Below the pieces are notes generated by a model that did not search any database, was not told where the DNA came from, and was given only the letters and a program-made list of their open reading frames with translations. A program made the translations under genes and the position numbers. Positions 1 through 13,342 of a DNA stretch of 64,000 nucleotides are shown piece by piece. The DNA is from Heterotrichella gracilis (lineage: Eukaryota; Sar; Xanthophyceae; Tribonematales; Xanthonemataceae): the NCBI GenBank assembly GCA_032358255.1, contig JAULBX010031924.1, forward strand, positions 1 through 64,000, in the 5' to 3' direction. Numbering within the stretch: position 1 is the stretch's first letter; each line of letters starts with the position of its first letter.

Positions 1-2265
1 GGCAGAGCTTGTATTAAATCTTGGCCTGTGCAGCTTGTAGCCTCTGCCATGCCCACCGCCTTTGCCAGCAAATATCAATTTTGACAGCATGCCTGTTCGA
101 GGTCAGCAGGATGAGGGGTGTTGAGTGTCACCGCGGGTGCGGTTGTAACTGACTGCCCATCCTGCTTTTTGCTTTTTGCTTCCCAGTTTTTTTGCACTCG
201 GGTACAGTAACCTTGCTCCCACCTACTCCAAGAGGGTTACAGCGAACACGGAGGGAGCTTACCTCACGCCCTGACGGGGTGGCGGACTGTTACCATCCGA
301 ATGCCAGCAGGTATGTTGGCGCCCAGCCAAATTATGTCACTGAACGCGTACTCTACCCGTTCCACGCCTAACCCTAACTTGTGGTGCGGCTGTGTGCTCG
401 TACGTTGCAGCACTGTGGGGCTTGAATTCCCATTCAGCTTGCAGTCAGTGTTGCCAGAGCTACGAATCAACATGCATGCATTGCATGCATTGTTGCACTG
501 CACTTACATGATAGGCACAACCCATACCAGGGTACTGAAAGCTACAACAACAAAACTTGTACGATGCCACCTCCTTGTGTTGGCCCCGTAGACACGAGTA
601 CGCACGCCTAGCATCGTGCAATGGTGGCCCTCAACCAGTGTAGTTCAACGGGTTTAGCCCCGCCAAGTTCGTGCTCCTCGGCTTTCTCTTGCTTGTGTGC
701 CTTTCTGCGCTTTGCCGCTGCACCGTGTCACCTGTCATCACCGTGCCACCTGCGCCATATAAATGCAATAGCCTGGACCCCAAAGTTACTTGCACACACA
801 GACAGATTGGGCCTCTGCGCTGCGCTTCTGTGAGAGTCTCTTGTCAACCTAGCGGAGGGGACACTAAGTATAGTGAGTGTCCCGGGACACATATAGACCT
901 TGTGGGAAGTTACCAGGGTTTCAGAACCAGCCAATTTGTCCCAGGAATATTTTCAGCATCTGGATGGCACTGAGGCTGTCATTATTGGGCGCTTTGGTAA
1001 TACCTTGGTGGCAATGGCAGGTTTGCAGTGCATGCTACCCCATCCAGCCCCCGCCCATCCTACAGTGGCACCATCCCTCGCAAGACATGATGCCCTGGAA
1101 GAGAAGGAGAGGTGCAGTGGGCGGCTGCCGGGGCAGGCAGCCAAGCTGGTTAGCCGTGGCGCATGTACACATTGGGTCATGATTTGAAAACGCAGCGTGG
1201 CAGATGGTGTCATCCCCACCACGCGTTACCAACTGAACTCGCTGGCAAGTGCCCAAAGTTGACCTGCGCCTGTGAGCTATCAGCTGCGGCTGGGTGGGCG
1301 CATCTCACAATGTGTCACTGGAGGAACATTTGAGGACAGCGTCGGTGGTGCCTATGAGCATGATCTACGGTGCGGTGGCAATCAACGGTTTTCTGCATTG
1401 AGTTATATACAAGTTTCAATACAGGCAAGGCTTGCCAAACCTTGCTGTCATAAGCAGACTGCCTGCCAACATTAGAGCATTATCAGTAAAATAACGCAGA
1501 TATATCATATTATCATATTACTGTATATATGCTACACGCACAGTTGCCAATGTTTGGCAATTCAGACTGGATGAGTAGCGCACAAATGGAATCCAAAAAT
1601 ACTACTTGAAGGAATGGTTGGCGAGCTGAACTGCAATTCCAAGATGCAGTATCAATACATCCATACGGTAAGTATTAGTACTTAAATTGCATGCACCAGA
1701 GTTCTTTTGCCGTAACAGCAAGTACAATCACTCGTGTGCATCTGAATTGTTGTTACATATGCCACACAACAAGTGGCATTTCTACATATTTTAGGGACTT
1801 GAAGGTTGTAAGAAAGCCAAGCCTTGTTCATTCCCTCGCTGAGCGGATTGCGTATATACTCTAACTGGACACATGGATAATAATTGCAGCTAAATAGCTG
1901 GATAGGCACGGTGTTGTTTACCAGTGACACATGTGCAATCCTAGAACAATGAAGAATGCTACCAATAACTAAAACAACTACTAGATGAACAATATTCTTT
2001 GCTAAAACAACTGCATTCTTATTTTGCCAACCACAGAATGCATCAATTAAGGGGTAGTACAAGTATCCGCATATTGCAACACTGCTGAGGCAGTTCCCTG
2101 CGACAGGTAACCCAACTTGGTGTCATACTCTCAGCATCACAGCCTGAATGGCACTCTGGCTGTGATGCACAGGATCCCATTGCAGATCCCACATCAGGGC
2201 CAACTGTGACTGCAACAATTGCAAAGCAACGAGCACCCTGCGGCTCCCAGGAAACAGTCCCATCC
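1..2265. other. Left flank, no gene recognised
   Basis: No reading frame here shows a recognisable family or a convincing exon chain. The stretch is AT-richer than the genes around it. It contains a diverged dispersed repeat at about 265-490, many short CATGCA words, and the 3' flank of the caleosin gene, which ends at 2266 on the minus strand. A TATA-like word sits near 756-763, but nothing downstream of it reads as a gene. Confidence 0.5.
265..490 (+). repeat. Dispersed repeat, copy A (inverse of 59420-59675)
   Basis: Several blocks match the reverse complement of 59420-59675 in the same order: GGGTGGCGGACT, GCAGGTATG, GGCGCCCAGC and TGTGTGCTCGTACGTTGCA, and both copies end in CATGCATGC-rich sequence. 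Spacing between blocks is similar. The copies are too diverged for a recent duplication, and no terminal repeats or transposase are visible. The element type is unknown; a decayed transposon or its terminal part is my inference. Confidence 0.55.
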
Positions 2266-4102
2266 TCACTGCGTCTTCTTGGACTGGATCTTCTTCTGCT
2301 GCTGCAGCTGCTCCCTGTCATGCGCAATCTTGTAGAAGATGGACCCATCCATCAGCGCACGGATCTTCTCCTTGCTCACCACACCATTCTCATCCTTGAG
2401 CAGCAGATAGGTGGTGCCCCACTCCAGCTTCTCAGCTGTCCACCCAAAGAAGTCCATCACATTCCTGTTGCCCTCAGTCAGCTCCAGCAGCTCCTTGAAG
2501 GTCAGCGCGTCCTTGTGCTCCTTGGCGTACTTGGAGAAAATGTCCTCAAACTTTTGTGGCACAAAGCGTCCCTCAGTGTCGTAGATCTCGCTGTCACTGC
2601 CTGCAAGGAAACAAGAACAGGCGAATTGAGATAATGCGCCACAATGCGCCACTAGATGCTTTTATGATGCAGAGCTGTAGAAATTAAAAAATAGATCTAA
2701 AAATTCAAAATAGATATATTCAACTGAACAGTATTAAAATTATACTTAGATAATATTCTATACAGAAACAGGAGAAGAAAAATTACTATTTGCTGTAGCA
2801 AACTTGGCAGAACTGTGTTCCAAACATTGGCTAAGACATTGTATACGCACTACCAAACACAGCATGCGCTAGGGCCCCTTTACTTGTCCTTACCGTGCTT
2901 TGTCTTGTGGATGTTGGCGATGTAGATGGGCAGCATGGGGTTGGGGATCCAGCTGGTCTGAGAGGGGTACGAGAAGGACAGGTGCATCACTGGCACAGCT
3001 GCAGCGGAAAACAGCACCTGCAAACAGGGAGGGTACACGCAATGTCAGGACACACCTGCCTAGCGAACTGTACGCAAAGCTGAGTGCTGATTTAAGTCAC
3101 AGTACTACCCCAACTTAGGGCATGACATATAATGTGTGCGGCTTGTAGCCCCAGTCACATATGCCATGCCTGTGATGCAGGCTTCATGTGAGAACGCCAC
3201 GTGCGTGCCGCGTCATTCTGCAGTAAATCCTGGATTCACGCAACCATCTGCACATGCATGAACATCCTACGTACGTTGAACCCCAGGCGCCTGAAGCCCA
3301 CGTATGTGTCCGAGGGGTAGATGATGCCATCCTGGTCACGGTCAAAGAAGTCGATGTGCTGCTGCAGGACGGTCTTGTTGCTGGGAGCGCGCACTCCCTG
3401 GGGGTACTCGCGATCAGCGACCTGGGGCGGGCATTAATGTTTGTAAGCAATCTGTGACAGCTATTCACTGCATACCAGATATGTAGGTGCATTCGAGCTG
3501 CGAATGCACCTGGGGATGCACACAGTCCTTTTGAAATTTAGGTATTTTGTATGTAATAGCTGGGGGTCATCAGTACAGTGTGTAGAGCACATGGCTCAGG
3601 TGTGATTAATTCCCCCCAAAAAGGTAGTATATCGTACTTCCACGCGGCGCTGCTGGCCATGATCTGTGGCTCCTAGTTATTTATAATAAATGGTTGTTAT
3701 TGATCATTGTGTGCCCATCAGCAGCCTGCCCTTTCTACTCAGAAACCATTACCTCACACTGCGCCGGTAAAAAGGGGTGCATATAGTACTAAAAATAAGC
3801 ATGCGGTCACCCCAACAGCAAACTTCTCCATCCCACCGTTCCCATGCTTTGATTGTCACGCGCTGGAACCAACCACCTGAGGAGCACACAGCACCCCACC
3901 CTCCCGCCCCCTCTCCCAAACTTTCCACGCATGGTTGACCCCCTACCTGGCTAGCGCGGGCCGCCCCTGGGTTCTTCATGTACTGGTCAAGGTCTGTTGC
4001 CCCAGGCCGGGCCACAGTGATTGGCACCTCGCTGATGGTGTCGATGATGCCGGGGTAGCTGCCCACACCGCCCCCATTCATGGTTGCTACCTGCTTGGCC
4101 AT
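2266..4102 (-). CDS. CLO: Caleosin / peroxygenase
   Basis: Caleosins are lipid-droplet or ER proteins that bind calcium and haem and act as peroxygenases on fatty acid hydroperoxides. Four exons join in frame: 4102-3947, 3421-3275, 3017-2894 and 2600-2266, giving 253 residues, close to the usual 200-250. Residues 78-89 form a single EF-hand loop (DRDQDG at its start), with the conserved His four residues before it. A proline-rich segment with IPNPMLPIY follows at about 120-135 (the proline knot region). The second conserved His lies in NIHKTKHG, just before the C-terminal caleosin block YDTEGRF, which leads to EGNR and WGTTYLLLKDE. All introns are GT-AG. The start is the first ATG of the open exon. 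The N-terminal 50 residues are less conserved. The transcript reads towards the empty left flank. Confidence 0.95.
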
Positions 4103-5488
4103 GGCTGCTGCAGCGCAATTTCACAGCCCTAAATTTAAATGGATTTCCTGCGCAGAGGCAGTGGTGACTCAGAATGTGATGCAAGCAGAGCACAGGCATG
4201 ATTTGCAAGATCAGGGGGGCTGGCTGAAAGCTCCTGAAGGCTCCTTGCCGGCCAGCAGCTGCGTGCAGCACTTTGCAGGTGCCACTACCAGGCAGCAGGG
4301 GCCTGTGCAGAAGTGTCACAGGCGGCCTGGCTCTATGCCAGATCTATATATCGCTAAGTGCCCCGCGGGAGTCGGGGAATTCTTGTACAACGGTGGCACC
4401 AGGATACGAAGTGCAAATAGTGCAGACAACTTGAGGTACGAGTCGCTCCTTGCTTGCACGCAAGTTCCCAGTCCACATCCTACCTGGGTTCACAGCAGTA
4501 TTCGTCACTGAACCTTGGCAGGACTCTGGCACTGGAAGGGGGATGTGTTCGTCGATGCGGCAAAACAGGAAGGTGCAAGCAAACGGGTTTTGCTGCTTTG
4601 TGCGTGCTAGCAGCCTAACATATGTGCATACTGCAACTGAGGTGCGGCGTTGCAAAGATGCGTGCGAATGCGAGCCGCACACGCCATTTGTATATAAATT
4701 CCAGCTTCGACGCACATGTGTTCCAGGTGCCCCACAGCTGGAGCCAGCAGGGATTGGGGGAGGGACGCACATGGAGAGCCACGTGGGCACAATTCCTACA
4801 GGTGGGGATGCAAAACAGGGATCGAACAAGGCAATTATGGCTGAAAGTTGCCTGGTTGCTGGTGTCACAAGCCGCTTGCGGCAATTATTGCTGCAGCAGC
4901 GCTGGATTCCAAAGTGGTGCGGCTAGAGCGCTCCGAGCTCTGAGAGTCTGTGGCTTGCTACAGATTGCGTCACCTGCAAATGATCATAGCTAGCTCCAGC
5001 ACCACCAAAATGTTTTGGAAGCCCACTGGGGGCGCAGGGCGCAGGCCGTCAACGGGCAGCCAGAGTTCAATCTGCGTTTAAAGTTTTGAAAAAGCCAAGA
5101 ATAGGGGTCAGGGTTCTGAATCAGAGATTTTCCAACGCTAGCCCCTTGCGGCAAAACGCTCACCTCAGGGCGCCGAGCCATCCACATCTGGCGTGTCATG
5201 CCACAGTTTCCGTGCTGTTTCAAACAAATTATTGTGCGGCCACAAAATCAACATCGATGATATCATGATAATGTACAAGCAGCATTGTCAAATTGCTAGT
5301 ACACCTCTGTCAACAGCTCACAAAAATGTTGAGAGCTTGTGGTATAACACCATTTAAATAGAAAATTGTAGGCCACTTAATTGGCAAGGCGAAGCAATGT
5401 AATCCCATGGCCAAACCACTAAAAGAATAATGTGTAACTTGAGCCAACACTCGCCACAGGCAGATTGTGCCTTGGATTCTAATGCTGG
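4103..5488. other. Intergenic, upstream of caleosin
   Basis: This 1.4 kb spacer separates the start of caleosin (minus strand) from the end of the SFSWAP-like gene (also minus strand), so it should hold the caleosin promoter and the 3' end of the splicing factor transcript. Frames are open for up to about 170 codons but overlap on both strands and show no family signature. No element or RNA gene was recognised. Confidence 0.45.
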
Positions 5489-8400
5489 CTAGTGTCGATG
5501 CTTGCTCTTGTCCTTGTGCTTCTCCTTGCGCTTGTGCTTGTCAGAGCTCTCCCTCCTCTGGTGTTTGTCCTTGCGGTGCCCCTCCTTGCCCCCGCCAGAG
5601 GCTGCAACTATCTCCCCATTCTCCCTCTCACTGTCACTACCACCCCCTTTACCCGCGTCCAGCTTCCTTTTTGATTCCTCCCCTTTGTTCCTGTCATCCC
5701 TCCCCTTGACCTCTGCATGCGAGCGCTTGTTGCTGTCCCTTGACCTCCCCGCATCCTCTTGTTTGTGGCGCTTCCCATGGTCTGTCTCAGGACTACTGGG
5801 TGGTTCTTGGTGCCGTTTCCGCTTGCCCGACTGCTCTCCCCTTTCCCGGCCCTTATCCCTCTCCCTCCTGTCACTGCCACGCTCACTGTGCTTGGATTTC
5901 CTCTCCTCTGCCTTGCCCTTGTGGCCAGACCCCTCCCTTAATCGCTCTTTGGATCGCTCCCTGGATCGGTGCCTCGCCTTGCTGCCATGCTTGCTGTGTG
6001 ACCGGTTGCGCTCCCGCTTCCTAGAACTCCCCCTCTCCTCTGATGATCTGCCACTCCCTGAGCTGGCCTCACTGCTGGATCCCGAATCTGACCTCCTATG
6101 CTTTCCCTTCTTTGCACCACTCCCTGGCACAGACGCCGTCCCAGCCTGAGCCTCCCCCCTGAACCCCACTGCAGCTGGCCCTGCGGAAGGCACCAAGAAA
6201 CTGCTTGCGGGAACTGCTTTCGCAGCTGCTGATTTTATTGTAGCTGGTTTTGCTGTAGCTGTTGTCACCGCCGCTGGTTTTGTAGTCCCTGGTTTCAACA
6301 TTGAAGTCCCCAGCAGCGCCTCCAATTCAGCTGCTGTGACCTTCCCAGAGTCCTGTGCAGCAGCTGGAGGGGGTGCCTCGGATCGATACTCCGCCAGCAA
6401 TGCTTCGACCTCGTTCAGCGCACCACTGCCTGGGGTTTTGGTAGGGTTTTGTGGCGCTGTCCGGTTGGAAGCCAAGGGGGGCGGTGGCTCATATCTTGCG
6501 GGGGCCTCAAACGCAAACGCTGCTCGGTGGGCTGCGGTGGCGATGCTGGGCTGTAGGAGCGTTTCAAAGGATGGCAGTGCGGGGCGCGAAGACGTGGGGA
6601 GGGGGGGCAGGGGTGTGGTGTCGGAGAGGTCTTGCAGCCCATCCTGCAAGGAAGGATGGGGATGAGCCACATGATCAGGGCACAACAGGGTACACAGTTA
6701 GTATATTCAAGTATACCACTGGGTCTACAATTAAGCCGCTGCAACATGTCCTGAGCACCCGCAATACGCAGCACATATCAATGACCGCCACACACGCCGT
6801 GGTGTGTTGGTCCAGCAATGGGCTACCAAGCTTGTGCCGAAAAATGAGTACATGCCCCCACAATGATACCCAGCACTGAAGAATTGCAAAGACCGCTCCC
6901 ACACCTGGCTCCGCCAACCCCCCCCCACCCCACATCATCCCCTCCTCACCCAAAACAGAGCACAACAGGCACTGAGGAAAAATACCCCTCCGCCCTGTGA
7001 ACCCCCCCCCACCCCCACCCACAATAACCCACCCACCCCACACCATACCCCGCACCCCCACCTGCAGCGTATCGTCCTCCAGCAGCACCCGCTTGTGCTG
7101 CGCCATGGCCGCCTGCCGCTCCCGCTCACGTGCAGCGGCTGCCTCCGCATCGGCGCGCTGCCGGGCCAGAAGCATCTCACGCACAAGCCTGGAGGGGTAG
7201 CAAAGGGTACAGGTAAATATGTATATGTATATTTTTTGTGACCAGTGTGATTGGTGGGGCTTAGGTGGCAGTTGGTACTACACAAGCAGCAGTTGCATGT
7301 GTCCATGATAGGACGCATGTAATGGCGCTGGGAACGCCAATGCATGTAAAAATGCTCATGCAGCGAAGCCCATTGGCATGGACGTGCCCGCACAATGTGT
7401 CACATGTACTGAATAACACAACAGAAAAATAACAGATTAGTGATTAAAAGCCCGCTGCAGTCCGAAGACCAGCAGCAAATAGCATGAGCGCAAGTCCCCC
7501 CTTACCTCCTACGCCGCTCCTTCTTCCCCTCCTCCTCCTCCCTTGCAGCAGCCTCCACATCCACTCCACCGCCCTCTCCTCCCTCTGCCCCGTCCACACC
7601 ACCCGCCACCTCCCCTCTCGTCCCTTCCTCGCCCTCACCCCCTTCCCCAGCCACACTGGTCACCTCCCCATGAACACCACCACCAGACCCCGATGATTTG
7701 TCAGTATCCTGGCTCCCAGCGGTGCCAGCTGGCGCTGAAGAGGTTTTGCCTGGCCCTGATGTGGGTTTGTCGCCATCCACTCCGCTGCCATCCCCCACTG
7801 CAAGGCCAGCTGGCACTGATCTTGGCCTGGCCAGTTTGAGCAGCCTGGGGTTTGCTTTGATGGACACCACTGGGTCTGCACCAGTGCGGAAGCTATTAGT
7901 ACTATAAGCTGATGACCCGCAGGGCATGCCTGCTGTGAGGGTGTGAAAATGATGCGCATCTCCGATGGGTAGCGAGCTTGGGTGGACAGGTGCACCTGTG
8001 CATGTACCTAGGTGTAGGTTCAGGTACCAGGCGCAACTGTGCATGTTTTCTGCCGCATATGCCCTAGATTTTTTCATTTGTACCTAACGATCAAAATGGA
8101 AGAGAAATGAATTGAAAGTAGAATATTTTGCATGTGGGGGGTGTTTGTCAATGCTGTCTTGCAGGGCCGCAGGCCCATGTCCAATTCCAAACCACACTCA
8201 CCGGTGGGCGCCTCCTCTCCTTGTGCTAATTTCCCCTTCTCCTCCCCTGCCACTGGTGCCTCACCCATCTCCTCCCCTCCTCCAGATGCTCCCTCCACCT
8301 CCTCCCCTTTCCCAGTGCTCTCACCCTCCTCCACCCCTCCCCTCGGTGGCACCTCTTCCACTCCCCCGCCATCCTCACCACCACCCGTGGCGCCAGCCCG

Positions 8401-11400
8401 CAACTCCCTCCCCTCCCCTTCCTCATCCCCTTTTCCCCCTTGGCCCTGCCCCGTGGTGCCAGGCTGCACCTCCTCTGTGGTGGGTAGAGTGGCCATGAGG
8501 TCCTCAAGATGCTCCGGACCCACCGCTTCAGCTAGCACATGCCTGCGTGAGGCGAAACAGTGTCGGTCATGGTAGCCAACAGGTGTGCATGAGGCGAAAC
8601 AGTGCCGGTTGGGTATGCCCTGGAGCCAACAAGGGTTGCCACAATCTACTTAACATACTCATATTTTCGGGTTTGTAAAGTAATTTTATCATACTTATTT
8701 GAATATACTGAATATGCGCCATAGTCTATCGATGCTGGCGCACTGCGACAAACATGTTGGACAGCTTGAATTCTCAATGTATTTCAAATCATAACCTTAA
8801 AAATTTCAGTCCAGAGGAAAGGGAGGGAACATATGAAACCTAGCATTGCGGCACAGGCTAGAGTGAAAAGGGACTACAAATCCGTAATTCACCACATACA
8901 TGCCCCTGAGGCACGTTTAAATTCATGGCATCACAGCCAACGCCAGCACACATGGATGCACAATTGAGCAGTTTTACGAAAGGGAGGCTTCGTACCTGTA
9001 GTACTTGTGGTGCTGGTTCCATGGGTGCAGGAATGCAAAGCGCGGGTTGGCCTGCTCCCTCTGGCGCACCACCGACTCAAAGCTCAGCCCGTTCTTCTGC
9101 AAAGGGGGCAACAAAGACTGGCTCAGAGGCGGCAGGGAGGCGTTTTAATGCCCAACATTGGGGCGACATTTGGGCTGAGGCGGGTTTCGCCATGCATGTG
9201 CACGGGTTGGTGCATGGTGCCAATGAGTGGCGTTCACAGCAGTGGGCTAGCAATTGGTGCTTGGCACCAAGGCAACTTCCAGGGGGCAAATGGCACCAAG
9301 ATTAAACGGGCATTACAAATGGGAGGGAGAATGTGGTGATATTATAAAAGAGGGAGGGGGTGCAGGGGTGCAATTGTGGGCGTTACCCCGGCTCTGGAGA
9401 CGTCTTCGCCCACTCGTGGTCACCTCCTCCCAGCCACATGGGCCCACATGTCGACACATGGCAGCCACGCAACTCCCATGGCCATGCGAATCCTCCCACT
9501 GCTGTTCCTGATTTGGCAGCGCTCCCCTGGCAGGCACTGGGTTAGTCAAGCCATGGGCACCGGCCACAGCGTGGCGGTGTGGTGGTGCGGTGGTGGGGAT
9601 CCCCGTGCAGCGCCAATCACCTGAATGAACTTCACCAGCTTGCCAATGATGGCCTCCACCTCGGGCGGGGGCACAGGCGGAACATCCTCCATCCCCGGGA
9701 CGCAGGGCTCTGGGGAGGAAGGCTCGACAATGGTATCCACCCCTTGGTGCGGGGGTGGGGAGGCGGGTGCGGGCTGCCCGGGTGCGGCGGGTGGTGGGGA
9801 GGCGGTTGGTGGGTGGTCCGGTGCCAGTGCCAGGGGGGTTGGCTGTGAGAGAAAGGAGTCAGGGAGGGAGGGCCCATACTGTCGCGGCGTGCCTGCCTGT
9901 GAATCTGTGTCGGTGTCATGAGTATCGTAGGAGGCCAACGCTGCAAGCGCATCTACTGGCCCTGCAAACGCACAATAGTAAATCAACACATAATTAGAAG
10001 ATAACACAATAGTGTACGGAGATATGTCTATTCTCAATGCATGGTAATTCACGAGTCTCACATCCCTCTTATTTACGGCCAATATGCAAACAGTGCAATC
10101 CATTATCCTGCGTAGCATCATCAAGAAAAACTGAACACCAACAGAACTTCTATCATTTCTTGCTTATATTTGTCAATAAAGCTCTTTTGTTGATACTTGT
10201 CCTTCAATATTCTACGCTTTGCGCATTTTGTTAGGCACGCACCACCAGCATCTGTCGCAGGACCAGCGGCTGCAGGAGGCGAGGTGCGTGCTGTGTCGGG
10301 GCGGGACTCTGGCCCCGAGGGTGATGCTGCACCTGCAGCAGGTGCAGTCTGCTCCTCAGGGCGCTCATGCCCCGGCGCCGCATCTATGGGTAGCAGCTCC
10401 TGCAGCAAGTGTGCCACATGTCAATGATCATGGCAAGCCATGTAGCTGAAAATGGTGCGGATTGGATAGGATGAAATGTGAGTGAGGGTGGTGTGGATGG
10501 CCAGGGGCTGGTTGGTGGCACATGTCAATGATTGCATCCCCAGTCAGCGCACAAGTCAAGTAGTAATCCAGCATGTCACCCAGCAAAGCATGCAGGGCAT
10601 GGCCTGCTGCAATGTCTCATCCATGGAACCACACATGCACATGGGTGCATTTCTTACATGACAAATCAATGCTAATAACAACAATTGTAGAAAGTTGTGA
10701 TTTCAAATGTCTTAGTTTTCAATTTTTTATATTCTTATTTACAAATATAGGTTTCAAGTTAGTGACACTCACCACTGGGTTCTCCTTGACCAGCCACCTG
10801 AAGTATGGGTGGAGCGGATCGCCTGGCAGCAGGAAGTGGAAGTTGGGGTTGGCAGCCTGCTTCACACGCAGCACCACCTCAAGCTGGCCACCACCATTGC
10901 GGATGTACTTGGCAGTCTGGGTCATGATCTGTGTGGAAAGGCATAAGGGGAATTTTAGGGATGTGAAAACAAGTCAGGGCCATAAATCAAAACCCCAAGG
11001 AATGCTAGTGGGATTCTAAGATCCGCAACATTCCTGAGGTGAACGTTGTGACCGGAGATTAAGCACGTAGCTATGAGAAAGGTCTTGCCTGAACATGTGC
11101 CAAGCCCTGTTTGCAACCTCATGCCCGTTGACACCATGTGGAGGTGCTGTGCTTGCATTAAGTGGAATGTGAGATTGGCATGAGAGGAGAAAGGCCCACG
11201 ACTACATAGCAGCTGTGGACAGTACATGGCTGTGGGAATATGCAGTGCATTGCAGTAAAGCAATCCAAGCCTGCGCCGAAGCTTCCCATGTACGTCCAAC
11301 TTTCCTTTCAAACCCCTGCGCATTGTTACTCATAAGTGTGATCACTGTATTGGCGTTTCTACCTTGTGGTGGCGACCAGTCTTGGGCACACATGCTCGAA

Positions 11401-12614
11401 GCTGGAGCGGGATGTGGAACGGCGGATGAAATGGCTTTTCATCCACCGGTTCCCTGCTTTGCTGGGGCAGGTGCACGCTGGCCTGAGCCCCTTCACTGTC
11501 GCCACCTTGGTAGGTGTGGGGGGCGGGGGGGTAGGGCTGCGGTTGCTGATCGTTGTAGCTGAAGGGTACTGTGTTGTAGCCAGAGGGACCGGCATACGAG
11601 GCAGCTGCTGGGTGGGGTTGGGGTTCCTCTTCTGCAGAGGTGTGTGCACATTTATGGTAGTGGGTTGGAGGACATGTTCAAAAGTGGTGCCAGCAATTTC
11701 ATAACATAGTTGAGTGCCACAGCAGGTGCCCCACCGGCGTCTTATCTGGCTGTGCTGTTGAAATGCAGGACGAATACTGGAAGTGTACGGGGTGCAAGTT
11801 AAGCCAAGTGAGCCAACTGCAAGTTGGGTTGGCGATCTTCTTGTGTGCCAGCTGACACACGCTAACTGCGAATGGTGTGGGGTTGGGAGGTGCACACAAC
11901 TGGGTGGGAGGTGCACTCAAATATACTAAAATGCTTTGGGACAAGGACAAACTCTGCAAAGTGCAAGTGGTTCACCCAAGGTGTGCAAGGGCAGCCCGCC
12001 TGTCCGGCTGTACTTCTGGAACCTATGTGCCACGGCACCTTGAACAAAGTGCACATCCATATGCATGCATATGCATATGAGTGATACGCACTAGGCCTGA
12101 GCGCTATACCTCTGTGACACACTCAAAAGGGCCTCTATGTCACTCCCCTATCAGTGAGACATCGGTACCAGGTTGAGACAAGCAGTATTGACCACTACCC
12201 AGTGACCTGCACGCCCACCCCACAGCAGCAACCAGCCTAGTGACTCAGCGACCTCCCTTCTCGCCCACCTTCCTCGGACGAGCTTTCAAAGCTGTCCTGC
12301 TCTGGCATCAGGTCACGGTACCGCTCGTACTCCAGCTCTTGCTCGCTCACTCCAGGCTCCAGGGGCTGAGCACGTGCGCGGCTGGCCCTGCCAGGTTGAA
12401 ACCCCGACAGGTCGTCGAGCAACAGGCGCGCATCGTAGCGGTCAACTTGCAGGGTACTGTCTCCAAACCAGGGCTGCAGGTGGCGCTCTTGGTCATAGTA
12501 CAAGGCGGCCTCGCCATCGTCAAACAACTCACTTGCGATGCCATACACTTTCAGGTTGACCTCGTCGTCGTGGAAAGCGGGCGGCGCCGCGCTGCGCCGC
12601 TGTCGGCGATACAT
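5489..12614 (-). CDS. SFSWAP: SFSWAP-type splicing regulator (two SURP domains, RS tail)
   Basis: Homologue of suppressor-of-white-apricot, a nuclear regulator of alternative splicing. Ten exons keep frame for 1137 residues: 12614-12269, 11631-11363, 10928-10773, 10399-10246, 9961-9621, 9096-8996, 8542-8202, 7929-7506, 7188-7062 and 6643-5489. Exon 1 is the DRY_EERY domain, with DRYDARLLLDDL and EYERYRDL. SURP domain 1 fills exon 3 (QTAKYIRNGG, then HPYFRWLV, residues 206-257). SURP domain 2 spans the exon 5/6 join (KLVKFIQKNGLSFE, then HPWNQHHKYY). Acidic Glu/Gly-rich exons 7-8 and a charged helix (REMLLARQRADAE) follow. The last exon ends in about 240 residues of Arg/Ser/Lys/Glu-rich sequence, the RS domain. 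Domain order matches animal SFSWAP. The middle linkers are low complexity, so their exon limits are less certain than those of the domains. Confidence 0.93.
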
Positions 12615-13269
12615 CGCTAGCAGTAGCTATGTGCATGCATGGTGTGGCAAGCTATATGCATGCATATGCAAGCCCGTGGGTGTTGCCACCTAACACACAC
12701 TTTGATCCAATACAACCTCGCGCAGCACGAACGGCTTCGGTAATGGGCTGTCTAGCCAACGTTTGACAACCTGGGTTGTTTAAAGCACAATGTTGTGTCT
12801 AGTTCTACAGCAGGCACAGTGGAACTGTTTTCAAAGAATGCATGCATAACAAATCCCAGCGACAGGGGTGTGCAGTTGTTATTGAACAGCATTCCTTAGC
12901 ATTCCCTTCCACAACATCTTCCAAGTTGCCAACCTCGCCAAAGACAACAGCAGTTTTAATACATGCATGCATGCAAGTGTAGTACGGATTTGCCTAGCGG
13001 TGAGCACTGTGCCTAACACCTGCTGTAGTTCAAGTATTTCTCCTCGTTATTTGTAGCCATCTCTCCCGATAATGTCTGTGGTGTACTAGTTTTCAACCCA
13101 ATTGTGACATTGGCTGTAGCCGTGCTTTTTCCAGTGGCGGTTCTTCACCATAGGAAGCCCAAACGTATATCCACCCAGCTTGCAACTTGGCTTGAGCAGG
13201 CAGCTGTGGCAGGGCATGTAGCGCGCCATCGCCACTGGCACTGCCTTGCAATATGCCAGACACCGCCAT

Positions 13270-13276
13270 TATAAAG
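13270..13276 (+). promoter_or_regulatory. TATA-like element of RPC8
   Basis: TATAAAG lies 67 bases before the RPC8 start codon, the only such word close to it. Position and sequence fit a TATA box with a short 5' leader. This rests on sequence alone, and the transcription start is not known. Confidence 0.35.
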
Positions 13277-13317
13277 TGCACCTAAGCAGCCCACCTGCTA
13301 ACACCCGTCGCCCTACC

Positions 13318-13341
13318 AGCAGCAGCAGCAGCAGCAGCAGC
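13318..13341 (+). repeat. AGC trinucleotide run in RPC8 leader
   Basis: About eight AGC units run directly up to the bases CC that precede the RPC8 ATG. The run is therefore in the presumed 5' leader and not translated if the ATG at 13343 is used. Trinucleotide runs like this vary in length between strains. Confidence 0.8.
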
Positions 13342-13342
13342 C

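Larger units (their letters stand above)
12615..13342. other. Divergent promoter spacer SFSWAP / RPC8
   Basis: This 730-base spacer lies between two genes transcribed away from each other and so should carry both promoters. On the RPC8 side there is a TATA-like word about 70 bases before the ATG, followed by an AGC trinucleotide run. The SFSWAP side has CATGCATGCATATGC-type runs near 12650 and 12960. No open frame in the spacer looks coding. Confidence 0.5.

Noticed and set aside
301-591. 96-codon frame at the left end
   Set aside because: Coincides with dispersed repeat copy A and has no family signature.
5502-6149. 215-codon frame antisense to the splicing factor's RS tail
   Set aside because: A shadow of the Arg/Ser-rich coding strand; the Leu/Ser-rich product is what antisense of RS codons gives.
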